From the NCBI GenBank assembly GCA_021464415.1, contig CM038468.1, forward strand, positions 36,072,969-36,136,968: a stretch of 64,000 nt of DNA, in the 5' to 3' direction. A program made the position numbers and the translations under genes. The notes beneath the pieces are model-generated. The model did not search any database. It saw only the letters and a list, made by a program, of their open reading frames with translations, and was not told the origin of the DNA. Origin of the DNA: Lonicera japonica. Its lineage: Eukaryota > Streptophyta > Magnoliopsida > Dipsacales > Caprifoliaceae. Positions 49,216-61,200 of this stretch are shown here, piece by piece (the stretch's first letter is position 1; every line of letters starts with the position of its first letter).

Positions 49216-52200
49216 GCAAAAGAAGTATATAAATATTCAGGGACAAGATCATAAGAGGACCAATATTTTGAAGGGGTAAATTGCTGACCTTTTTTATGAA
49301 ACTTGGTGAAGATGATCTCCATTATTTTTTTAAATTTTTTTTGACGATCAGATAATCTCCATTCTTAGTAGATAACCTCCATCAAATTTCATTGAAAAAT
49401 TCAATCGGTAAAAGGGCTAACTAAAAAATTGATAAATATGTGCGTTTCTATATGTTAAAATTTAAGATATTCAGCTAACTCACTTTCCGGTCGAATTTTT
49501 TGATGAAATTTGATAGAGATAATTTACTAATCATGGAGATCATCTTCAAAAAGTTTCATAAAAAAATCATCCGTTCACCCTCGTTGTTAATCAAGATTCA
49601 AATCATATTATTTACGCTATTAAGTGTAAAAATATTTTTTGAATTTGTATAATAGTTAATAAATATTCAAAAACTTTAAGCAACTAAGCGACATGTCTTA
49701 ACTTTAATCACCCTACGAATAATTCCTCCATATGTCAAAAATCTAGGGAACATTTTCTCGTAAGTACCATATATGCAATTATTCATATATAACTAGTTTT
49801 TCACCCCGTGCGATGCACAAACGTCTTTCAATTTTCTATGCAATACATAAAATATGTTCATATTTTGATAAATTTTATTTCACATAACCGGCTAAATATC
49901 GAATGAAAGATAGAAAAGTTATACGCTTATACTCATTTAAAATGGTTTAAAAACCATATAAATAATAATCAAATTGAACTATGGAAACAAAAAATAGTAA
50001 TATACACTGCAATTGTTAATGTGGGTAACAATTTAATATATGAAAAATTAACCGGGGTAACTTGCAATGTAGAGTCTTTCGTTTGTTGTAGGTGTTTTGA
50101 GACTAAACTTGATCTTCAGGCCAACATCTTGCTCCATCTAAGTCTATATTAAGTAATGATAACATAACTAACATAAAACAAAGTTAATATTGAATCTTAC
50201 AAATAATACTTATTGATTTTCTCCCTTTTTCTAATTAAGACTGTTATTTGATTTGATGTTTATAATACTAATGAATAGCTGAGATCAAATTTTTTTAAAG
50301 TATTGTGAGATTTGGTTAGTTATATAATCCAATATATCATTATAAAAATCAAACTTCACCACCCAAAACCACCAAAAACCCAATTTATCATAATTAATTT
50401 GAGAGGAAGGGAATAAAAGGAATCTTCATTTTCCAAGAACCTTGAAACTCATATATAGAATTAAATATTCAGAAATGTCAATCTCTCCAAAAGCTTTTTT
50501 AGAAAATTATCAAACAAAGTCCACAATACATTTATGTTCATGTACATGCTTATAAACTAACACAATCATACTTAATTATACCTAATTTTTTTAAGATGAA
50601 CTTATTTAAAAGAATGGCAACATCGGCTATTTAATGTTGGTACGTAACCTGAACATCGACCAAATAAATTTGACATTAGCATAAGTGAACAAAATGAAAT
50701 TTCCAAAAGAGGGAGTTGATATTCAAGATCTTGAATTTATAATTACTTTTTTGAAGGATAATAATGTTGGGAAACATTAAATTAAAAATAACATAATAGT
50801 ATATTAATCTACTTAGCAAAAGCTCCCAATGTTTCTTGAGAATAATTTTATGGTATCATCACAAAACCTTATACTAAATGTGTTTCTAAAATATTCAATT
50901 TTCTGATGGTGGATGTTAAACAGTACATCTCTAGCACGTCAAATTCATAGCTATAAAAGGCTATTTAATCAATGATGTATCGAGCAAGAGAGAAGTGAAA
51001 AAAAGGCATATCGTAAAACAGGGAAATACACGAAGAGAAAAAAGGGACGACTGGGCCTTAGTGGTTTTTGTCAAAGTTCCTATTGGTTGCTTATGCTTAA
51101 TTGTATTCAAATATTGCCCTTATTAGTTTATATGTATTAACATATAAACTAATGAGGGGAATTTTGATGAATTTTAAAACGCTCAATATCCAACTGTTGG
51201 ATAGATTCAAACAACATGCATATATTCAAAATTTTATTCACTAACAAAAACAAAATAAATAAATAAATAAAAATATTTCAAAAGGTTTCACTCGAAATTA
51301 AAGAATTGTACAACCCCTTAAAGCGATTAATGGCATTTAACATCCACCATCAGGAAAGTAATGTAAACAACTTTGTTTTATAATAGAAGACGATAATGGA
51401 TGGGATAACATATATATAGGCATATTTGTATTATGTATATATATCCTTCAGTGATATTAAGAGATGGAGGAAATGACTAATTTAGAAACAAACGAAGAAA
51501 GGGTCTATCCGTACCGAAAAGAAAACTGTAAAAGCTGCTTTACACTTGAGAGATGTGAAGAAGACATGGAGTCTTAAGGTGAGCTAATGAATGGCCTGAA
51601 AATAAATCCCTATTCAATAACTTATAGGCAGCAAACAACGGAGGCAAAAGCATATATAAGTTTGCTTCTTGTAATCTTGAAACATTTGATCAAACAGTTG
51701 GTTCATGATAAAACTTGCAATACATATAGAAGACTAATAGCAATCAAAGGCTAAACACAAAGGAAGTGAAGTAACCGTAAGTTTCATACTTATTCATAAA
51801 AATCTCAAAAACCAGTATCATCTAGGACCTATAGATATACCAATGGAGTCTCTCAAATGGCTCCGCAGCGATGGAGTGATGTGCATTGTTAATGGCCAAG
51901 ATCTGAGGACTTGGAGAATCTAAGGCTTTACACACACACAAACACAGAGATATTTGTAATCAAATTAGTGTCATCACGGAGAGAAGAAACTCGAAAGGAG
52001 CCTAATGTGTGTAAGAGTAAACAACAAAATTATAATAAATTCGTTTGGAACTCTTCCTTTTGTAAACAGAAAAATAAAGAAGGATACATATTACATACTT
52101 AAAAGAGAGGGTCAGGAGAAAACTGTAAAAGCATCGTGTATACAAATGGGATATGTGGCGTTCTATAAATGCTCGAAAAGAGGCCGACAAAAATATGTGA

Positions 52201-53076
52201 ATATGAAAAGGGGGAAGCTCAAGTAGAATTTGATAGAGAGAAGGATGTACTCAAGTTGATGCAAAAAAAGTGGGGTTGGACACTCCTCTCACGATGGCAT
52301 TTCATTAAACAGGCAGCATGTATATTACGCTGTGTAGTTTCCAATCAAATCGAACCAAATTGAATGGAGGTAAATGGTAAATAAACCAATACCATATCTA
52401 GATCAAACTTAGGTGTTTTAAGTCAAATTTAGCAAAACTAAAGAAGAAGAAAATGATACCTAATCTTTTTCAATTAACCTGCAATGGTCTACTGGAAAAC
52501 ACAAAATAAAAGCAAGAAAAATAAGTGGAGAAGAGAAACTTACCAGAATGGCTTGAGTAGAAGGAAATAAATTTTGCAAATCCAAAACAGTGGCGGAAAA
52601 AGAGAAAACAACTACTATGAAAGAGATCATTTAATAGACTACCGAAGTAACGGTTAAAACTACGTTCAAATAGACGCCTATATCAAAACTGTCACTAGAA
52701 AATAAGAATGTTGATAAGACCATGCTCAATTCAATAAAGATCAATGTAAACAACACTAATCTCAAAACAGAGCAAGCATTAAAAATAGTGTAAAGGACTC
52801 AAATTAAATTTATAAAAGAAAAAATAATTTGACAAATTAATGGGGGCATGATTAAACAATACAAGTACCTGAAACTTGCAATGACAATAAGTGAGACAAT
52901 CTTTAAACTATAACTCCCAAATTAAGAAGACCAAAAAGCGCGCAGCACCCTCGAACCCTAGAGAGAGAAGAGAGAAGATGGCTGAGAGATGTGGTATGTA
53001 GTGTTAAAGCAAAAGAGAGTGGACAAAAGAACTATTAGAAAAGTTAAGAAGTTGAGGGTTAGGAGGAAAGAGAGTG
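49216..53076. other. Intergenic DNA with inverted-repeat structure, no gene seen
   Basis: No protein family signature in any frame. CTGATGGTGGATGTTAAA at 50,903-50,920 is matched by its exact complement at 51,336-51,353. Midway lies a 13-bp palindrome (51,122-51,134 / 51,141-51,153). The pair may be the ends of a ~450-bp non-autonomous element. Confidence 0.5.
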
Positions 53077-54142
53077 TGTGAGAATTCGCAAATGCGACCC
53101 CCGGGTCTCATTCATGTCCTTGGGTGTCTGAAACGTCGGGAAGGATTCCTTTGTTCCATTTGCTTCTATTGGGTGTTGATAATTCATATCGGGTGTCCCT
53201 ATGTCTATTCTAGATGCAAAGGGGTTCATTCAGAGTCGCCAGTACGTTTTACGAGAAAACGGACAAAAAGGGGTCGTGTAAGAAGAAAGGCTGCAGATAA
53301 GCCTTTCTTTACACGTTTGTCTACGAAACCAGGATTCTATAGGGTTCGAAAACTATATTACGGTTTGGAAAGGTGTTAAGCACCCATTTCGCCCTTTCGG
53401 TCTCTAGTGGTCTTATATGTTTATTTTATGTTGAAAAAACTTGGATGCTTTTACTAACAGTCTACTACTTTTCAAATGAAAACCCTGATTTCTAGGGAAA
53501 AACGGGAAAGGGATAAAAACCTTTGTGTTCCGAGATCCGATGTTTTTATTATTAAAAGATGTAAATACAAATGACAAAACCTTTTATTTTGGAAAAAAAA
53601 TGTTCCGTATTATTTCCTCAGATAATGACGGTTTTCTCGTGTTGTGATTACTTTTGTAAAAGTTCGGATTTTGTATCGGGACTAATTTAATATGGAACTA
53701 GAACTCTTTAAGGAGAGTTTTATCAGACATGTCGCAGTCTATAGAAAAGACAGGATATGTTGATTTTAATTCCTAGATAAGTCTTATCAGTCCGGGTTTT
53801 GAAAACAGAATTTTATTCGGATAATAATATACTTATTCTTTTGATTTTGAAAATGATTTTATCAGGGTCTTTTGTTTTGAAAACGGTAGACTATTTGTAA
53901 CTTGGCAATAAGTTTATTCAAATAAAACGTGGACAACACAGCAGAAATAAAACAAGTACACAGATATTTAATGTCAAATACTAGAAGAGACTTTATTTAC
54001 CTTCCCGACGAGAATAATAATAATAAGAAAAAGAATATAATACGGCAGAGGGATCTCCGGCGATAATAATCTTCTCATTCTTCAGATATTTCCGAGAATT
54101 CGATTCCAGAGATGTGACACGTCGAGTGTCGAGAATAGATTC

Positions 54143-55914
54143 TGTTGACCTTGAAGGTCTTAATCTTATTTTGATAATAACAATAAATCAATCATGTGTA
54201 ATTTAACATGTTCTTGATATAAGATTATAGATTTCTTATTTGGAAAATCAAGAATAGCATGATTGCTCAAAGGAAGTTTGACAAGGATCATTCTATCAAT
54301 ATCCGATCAAGTCAATAAAGCATTCGACTAAAACCGATCTATCCGAATCAAGATCATTCTTCTACAAGCGTTGGACAAGACAAGAAGATCATTCTCATCA
54401 CTCACAAGCTAGCAATACAAATCCATGGAACACAAAGATCAAGAACAATATGCTAAAGCTTCAAGGGAAAAGTTTCAAGTGAAGAATCAATTTGAAGAAA
54501 CAAATCGAAGCATTCGAAGACTCACCTATTCGGTAATTGAGGGTTTGCTTAGGATTTATGTAAAGTTTCTTAATTGATTGATAATATAGCTCAAACATGA
54601 ACTTGCATCATTGTTAGATTGATCAAAATCAGTTTGAATTAAAATTTCTTTGAAAACACCTTTTCTTGCAAAAATCGGTTTTCAAATAATTTCATATTAA
54701 ATTGATTTGAGCATATTTTGATCTCTCATGAAAATAGGTATCTTAGGATAATATATTTGACCTATCCCAAGCATCAAAATTGATTTTGGAACTTAATTGC
54801 AAAAATGTTTATTTTTGCCCTTTCTAGGCTCGCTCCGTTTTTGCGCAGTTTTGATCTAACGGTTTGAAAGAGGCCTTCCCGGACTCCGATCATTATGAAA
54901 TTTGGACAGAAGTTAGTTAACACATTATAGTACTTATATCCAAAATTTCATCAAATTCCAACGGCTGGATAATGAGATATGATCAAAACAAGTCGGAAAT
55001 TTGCTGTCTGCAGCAATCCATCTCCAGTGCCATGTAGCCGACTCCATGAAATTGATGGAGGAGTCGACTCCATGGGGACTTAGGGAGTCAACTCCCTTGC
55101 CAAAAATATCCGTTGGAACTTTTTCAAAAGTGCATTTTTGCCCCATTAATTTATTTCTCCACCACAAACGGCTATATCACTTTTGGGACTATAAATATGA
55201 CTTCCAAAACTCATTCTAAACACCTTGAATCATTTATGAACTATATTCTTCATCTATCTTCATTATTCAAAGATTCAAGAAATTATTTTTGATCAATCAT
55301 CATTTATTTGAGCTATATCATCTTGATCAAATAGGATAACTCTAGTGTGAGCTTCAAATTGTATTCTTTACACACTTGAGAGAGTTATTGTAAATTGGTG
55401 AGAATCACCAAACAATTTTGTATTCAATTGTGAGAGGTAAATCTCATAGGAAAAACAAGAAGGTAAATTCTTGTTTAGTTATTGTGAAAGGTAAATTTCA
55501 TAAAGGTTAGCAAAAGGGTATCTTGTGAGAGTATTGTGGTGTAGCAATACTTGTAGAGTGTGTGAGACAACACTTGTAGAGGTTTGATCTTCACCCTGAA
55601 GGAGATTGATTTTAGTGGAAATTCTCGGGGAACTAACCGAGCGCGGACTATGGTTTGGTAAACCAAAACCGTGTGGACAAAAAACCTTGGACTTCAAATC
55701 GGTTCAATCTTTCTTACTCAATCTCTTTATTTACTTGCTATATTATTGTTTGCTTGAGATTGTTTATTTGTTTGATTGTTTATTTGATTGCATTCCTTGA
55801 TATATTTGTTAAGTAAATTGTTTTACTTAAACATTTTCGAAAAGATTTTTAAATTTCGCATTAAGTTTTAAAAACCCTATTCACCCCCCCCCCCTCTAGG
55901 GTATTTTTCGACCA
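54143..55914 (+). mobile_element. Copia (SIRE-like) solo LTR nested in the LTR at 53-56 kb
   Basis: 1,772 bp, TG..CA ends (TGTTGACCTTGAAGG ... TTTTTCGACCA), flanked on both sides by ATAGATTC (54,135-54,142 and 55,915-55,922). The right end carries the CTATTCACCCCCCCC-TCTAGGG block common near the end of SIRE-type LTRs. A TATA box (CTATAAATATG) lies near 55,191. No coding region. Confidence 0.75.
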
Positions 55915-56065
55915 ATAGATTCGATAATTCTTCAGAAATAAGACGATAATCGAGAACGCTTGACGAAAGACTAGAAAATCAGATCATAAACCAATAATTC
56001 TCCAATTCTCAGTTGCTGTCCTTGCCCCCTTCTTCCTCCTTTTTTTTAATCCTTGGGATGTGTTG

Positions 56066-56280
56066 GCCTATTTATAGTGCTGGAAAAGGAGTATGTCGCG
56101 CGACATGTCCCCCAAAAAGGGGTATGTCGCGCGACAATGTGTGTATGTCGCGCGACATTCAACTTTAATGATGTTTCCGACAGACTGATGTGTCAGAAAG
56201 TGAATGGTGGGGTGTTTGTCGCGCAACATGTTCCCATAAAGAGAATTTGTCGTGCGACATACTTGTTTGTCGTGCGATAT
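56066..56280 (-). promoter_or_regulatory. Palindrome array TGTCGCGCGACA upstream of a minus-strand TATA box (LTR U3)
   Basis: Perfect 12-bp palindromes lie at 56,094, 56,125 and 56,146. Near-matches lie at 56,217 (CAACA end), 56,248 (CGTGCG) and 56,268. On the minus strand the array ends 17 bp before CTATAAATAGG (56,078-56,068). Start-to-start distances are 31, 21, 71, 31 and 20 bp. Confidence 0.75.
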
Positions 56281-56421
56281 TTCACTTAAAAAATACGTTT
56301 GTTTGGCCAATAAAACCTTTTGGGGCAGTTTCGGGTGTTCGGGTGGGTCCCAGATCCCAGAAACAGTACTTCTCGAAGGTCGTTAGGGTTCTTGCAGGGG
56401 TCACGGATCGGGGCGTCTACA

Positions 56422-56626
56422 GACCCTCTCGACTCAAGTTTCTTGCTTGCAAGGAATTAAGGCGACTGGAAGAGACCCTGATCCATGGCTCCCGCAAGAA
56501 CTCTAAAGAAGTGTGTGTATGAAAAAAGTGTTCGTGAATGCCTCCGGAGAGGGCTTGTGTTTGGTTTTGCCTCCGGAGAGGGCTTTTGTTACCTCATTGC
56601 CTCTTTTGAGGGCTTTGATTTGCTGC
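56422..56626. other. Stretch between LTR and minisatellite
   Basis: Contains a possible minus-strand polypurine tract at its left edge, and CCTCCGGAGAGGGCTT-like phrases that lead into the minisatellite. No gene. Confidence 0.45.
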
Positions 56627-57150
56627 ACTCGCCTCAGATGGGAGGACTACCATTGCTCCACTGTGCCTCTCTGGGAGGGCTTTTGATCTTCTCGCCTCAG
56701 GTGGGAGGACTACCATTGCTCCACTAGCCTCAGATGGGAGGACTACCATTGCTCCAATGTGCCTCTCTAGGAGGGCTTCGCCTCAGGTGGGAGGACTACC
56801 ATTGCTCCACTAGCCTCAGATGGGAGGACTACCATTGCTCCACTGTGCCTTTCTGGGAGGGCTTTTGATCTTGTCGCCTCAGATGGGAGGACTACCATTG
56901 CTCCACTAGCCTCAGATGGGAGGACTACCATTGCTCCACTGGGCCTCTCTGGGAGGGCTTCGCCTCAGGTGGGAGGACTACCATTGCTCCACTAGCCTCA
57001 GATGGGAGGACTACCATTGCTCCACTGTGCCTCTCTAGGAAGGCTTCGCCTCAGGTGGGAGGACTACCATTGCTACACTGTGCCTCTCTGGGAGGGCTTC
57101 GCCTCAGGTGGGAGGACTACCATTTCTCCACTGTGCCTCTCTAGGAGGGC
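56627..57150. repeat. GC-rich minisatellite, unit around GGGAGGACTACCATTGCTCC
   Basis: About 13 copies of a ~33-bp unit (CCTCAGATGGGAGGACTACC then ATTGCTCCACT) occur singly or in pairs, alternating with a ~22-bp GTGCCTCTCTGGGAGGGCTT unit, giving a two-level pattern. Confidence 0.9.
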
Positions 57151-58073
57151 TTCTGATCCGTAAAAAGAAAGAAAATTGCCTCTGGAAGGGCTCTTTGTGA
57201 GTATTTTTGCCTCTAGCAAGGGCTTGTGTTTGTGATTTGCCTCTGGCGAGGGCTTGTGTTGGTTGTTTCTCTTAGACTGCTAGAGTGAAAGAGAAAATTT
57301 TGCGAAGGTGAAAAGAGCTTCTTGGGGTCTAATCTTTATCCGGATGTCCGTTTTCCTGTATCTTTGTGAACTTTACTCTCATGTTTTCCTTGAGTGAAGA
57401 TACTTCTCTCAGAAGGCAGTTTTCGAATTTCGTTTGCTCTCTGCAGAGTGATGGTCCGAGGTTTTCCAAACCATCTCTTTTGTATCGTGCTGAAAAGAAA
57501 ATTTGTTTGAAAGTTCAATCTCAGATCTCTGTTCTCTTCTTAGTTTTCTTTTTTGGTGGGCCCACATCGTATTCTGTTTTTCGATGCCCTTATTTCTCCC
57601 TCTTTTGGGAAAGACTTTTCCTGGCCTTCTCTGTTTTTGACCAGGAGTCTTTTATCCCTTCGTCGTGATCAGGAGCCTTACTCACCCAAAACGAAGCCCT
57701 GAGCCGGTTTTGGCCTAGCTGTCACTTTTGGTGTGGCTCTCCCTCTCACTCTGCATTTCTGTTTCTCTCGCTCGCTTTGGGCGCTCATATGGGTTCCTTC
57801 TCTTTTCTACTCTTTCAATTTTTTCCATTCCCGTCTTATCTTGATATCCTGCTTTTTCTCATTGACGGTCTCAGTCCTTCCTGTGAGATCAGAGACTACT
57901 TTAACTGTTCGCATTTGTTCTCGCATTTTCGGAGAGATGATTTGGAAGTCTTTTCCTCGAATTTTCATCCTGGGTCTGCGGTATTTAGCAATTTTTCGAA
58001 AATTGCTTCTCGGAAGTCGTCCTGCACGAGATAAAATGAGATAAAGGTCAAAAAATCAGGGGAGGGGTCAATA
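57151..58073. other. Region upstream of the PMD promoter, no gene recognised
   Basis: Starts with further CCTCTGG(C/A)(G/A)AGGGCTT phrases to ~57,260. It then becomes CT-rich without any ORF that shows a domain. It may be part of the same retroelement. Confidence 0.45.
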
Positions 58074-58157
58074 TGTCGCGCGACAATTGGGTGGTGAGGC
58101 TCTTTGTCGCGCGACAATGAACCTGTTTGTCGCGCGACATATTGATCCACTATATAA
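58074..58157 (+). promoter_or_regulatory. Palindrome array TGTCGCGCGACA upstream of the PMD gene's TATA box
   Basis: Three perfect copies at 58,074, 58,105 and 58,128 (spacings 31 and 23 bp), followed by CTATATAAGCC with TATATAA at 58,151-58,157. A CT-rich leader leads to the ATG at 58,296. Same motif and order as in the LTR U3, on the opposite strand. Confidence 0.75.
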
Positions 58158-58295
58158 GCCCGTTGCTGAGCACATTCCACTTCATTCTTTCCTTTCTTTT
58201 TCTCTCTCTAGCTCTCTTTCTCTCATTTCTCAAGCGCGGAAGCCCTGCCGCTTTTCTAACTTTTCGGACTTTTCTTATACTCTACTCACACTCAG

Positions 58296-61200
58296 ATGGA
58301 TCCTGCATAGCCAGATAGATTAGAGGGTGACCAGGAGGAGGTCACCTTTACCAACGCTCAGGGCGTTCTCCGGTGCAGCCCTCACCATGATGACTGGGAG
58401 GACTTTGATTGGTACGGTGAGGATGGGGTGGACTGCGGTCGGGCGGTGGTCTACCGAGATGTGACCTGGGCTGCTCCAGTTCCGGACGTTCCTTGGCTCT
58501 TGATGGAGCCAATTTCTCACGAGATCCGTCGACGGTCTTTGGTACGTCCTCTTTTCGTGTATTTATCTGTTCTATTATTTATGTCGTTTCCTGCATGTAT
58601 TTTAAATAATGTTAGTATGCATGTCTGCCTGGAAATAATGTCCGATTTGGCGAACATATACTTTTACTTGTGATACCCTTTAGGTTTGGAAAATTACATA
58701 ATTTATCCTTATAACCCTATAACTCTCATAATTACACCAAAGTACCCTCAGGTTTGAAAAATTACATAATTTACCCTTATAACTCTATAACTCTCATAAT
58801 TACACCAAAATACCCTCAGGTTTGAAAAATTACATAATTTACCCTTATGACCCACTATCTCTCATAATTACACCAAAGTACCCTCAGGTTTGGAAAATTA
58901 CATAATTTACCCTTATAACCCTATGACTCTCATAATTACACCAAAGTACCCTCAGGTTTGGAAAATTACATAATTTACCCTTATAACCCTATGACTCTCA
59001 TAATTACACCAAAATACCCGCAGGTTTGGAAAATTACATAATTTACCCTTATAACCCTATAATTCTCATAATTACACCAAAGTACCCGCAGGTTTGGAAA
59101 ATTACATAATTTACTCCTGAAACCCTATAACTCTCATAACTACACCAAAGTACCCGCAGGTTTGGAAAATTACATAATTTACCCTTATAACACTATAATT
59201 CTCATAATTACACCAAAGTACCCTCAGGTTTAGAAAATTACATAATTTACCCTTATAACTCTATAACTCTCATAATTACACCAAAATACCCTCAGGTTTG
59301 AAAAATTACATAATTTACCCTTATGACCCACTATCTCTCATAATTACACCAAAGTACCCTCAGGTTTGGAAAATTATATAATTTACCCTTATAACTCTAT
59401 AACTCTCATAATTACACCAAAATACCCTCAGGTTTAAAAAATTACATAATTTACCCTTATTACCCACTATCTCTCATAATTACACCAAAGTACCCTCAGG
59501 TTCGAAAAATTATATAATTTACCCTTATAACTCTATAACTCTCATAATTACACCAAAATACCCTCAGGTTTGAAAAATTACATAATTTACCCTTATGACC
59601 CACTATCTCTCATAATTACACCAAAGTACCCTCAGGTTGGAAAATTACATAATTTACCCTTATAACCCTATGACTCTCATAATTACAAACCCAAAATACC
59701 GCAGGTTTTGGAAAATTACATAATTTACCCTTATAACCCTATAATTCTCATAATTACACCAAAGTAACCCGCAGGTTTGGAAAATTACATAACTTTACTC
59801 CATGAAAACCCTATAAACTCCTCACATAACTACACCAAAGTACCCCGCAGGTTTGGGAAAATTACATAATTTACCCTTATAACACTATAATTCTCATAAA
59901 TTACAAAATACCCAAAGTACCCTCAGGTTTGGAAAATTACAATAATTTACCCTTATAAACTCTATAACTCTCATAATTACACCAAAATACCCTCAGGTTT
60001 GAAAAATTACATAATTTACCCTTATGACCCACTATCTCTCATAATTACACCAAAGTACCCTCAGGTTTGGAAAATTATATAATTTACCCTTATAACTCTA
60101 TAACTCTCATAAATTACAAAAACAAAATAACCCTCAGGTTTGAAAAAATTACATAATTTACCCTTATGACCCACTATCTCTCATAATTACACCAAAGTAC
60201 CCTCAGGTTTGGAAAATTACATAATTTACCCTTATAACTCTATAACTCTCATAAATTACACCCAAAGTACCCTCAGGTTTGAAAAATTACATAATTTTAC
60301 CCTTATGACCCACTATCTACTCTCATAATTACACCAAAGTATCCTCAGGTTTGGAAAATTACATAATTTACCCTTATAACCCTATAACTCTCATAATTAC
60401 AAAAACATTACAGGTTAAAACCAAAGTTACCCCTCAGGATTTGAAAAAGTAACCGAAGGTTTAAACCCTTATTAATCCTATAACTCTCATAATTACACCA
60501 AAGTACCCTCAGGTGTTGGAAAATTACATAATTTACCCTTATATCCTCTACGACGTCCCTCTATTAAATTACACTTACATAAGTACCCTCAGGTTTGGAA
60601 AATTACATAATTTACCCTTATTAACCCTATGAACTCTCATTAATTACAACCAAAAATACCCTCAGGTTTGGAAAATTACATAATTTACCCTATACCACCC
60701 ATAAACCCTATTAATTCTTCATAATTACAACCAAAGTACCCCCGCACGGTTTGGAAAATTACATAATTTACTTCCTGAAACCCTATAACCTCTCATAATT
60801 ACACCAAAAGTACCCGCAGGTTTGGAGAAAATTACTTAATTTACCCTTAAACACTATAATTCTCATTAATTACACAAAAGTACCCTCAAGGTTTTGAAAA
60901 TTATACAATAATTTACCCCTAATACACCCTATAAAAAGCTCTCATAATTATACCAAAGTACCCTCTAAGTTATGGAAAATTACATAAATTTAACCCCTTA
61001 TAACCCCTATAATTCTCATAATTAAACCAAAGTACCTTAGGTTTGGAAAATTATATAATTTACCCTTATAACCCTATAATTCTCATAATTACACCAAAAT
61101 ACCCTTAGGTATGGAAAATTACATAATTTACCCTTATAACCCTATAACTCTCATAATTACACCAAAGTACCCTTAGTTTTGGAAAATTACATAATTGACC

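Larger units (their letters stand above)
53077..56421 (-). mobile_element. LTR of a TGTGAGAA-type (possibly Tat-like Ty3/gypsy) element, interrupted by a copia solo LTR
   Basis: On the plus strand it runs from TGTGAGAATTCGC to GGCGTCTACA. Without the nested 1.77-kb insertion it is ~1.57 kb. A minus-strand TATA box (CTATAAATAGG, ~56,078-56,068) sits ~345 bp from the TG end, where a U3 promoter belongs, so the element is read leftward. GAGTCGAGAGGG (minus strand, just right of 56,421) could be its polypurine tract, which would make this the 3' LTR with the interior extending right, beyond the PMD gene. No 5-bp duplication is seen around 53,077 and 56,421, consistent with one end of a longer element. 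Clade is tentative. Confidence 0.6.

Noticed and set aside
51911..52363. Overlapping short ORFs and a GGCTGAGAGATG-like start near 52,980 suggesting a gene
   Set aside because: No conserved domain, no consistent frame, and no splice pattern that joins them.
56485..56727. 80-codon frame with repeated GGLPLLHC-like phrases
   Set aside because: Translation of the GC-rich minisatellite; no gene structure.
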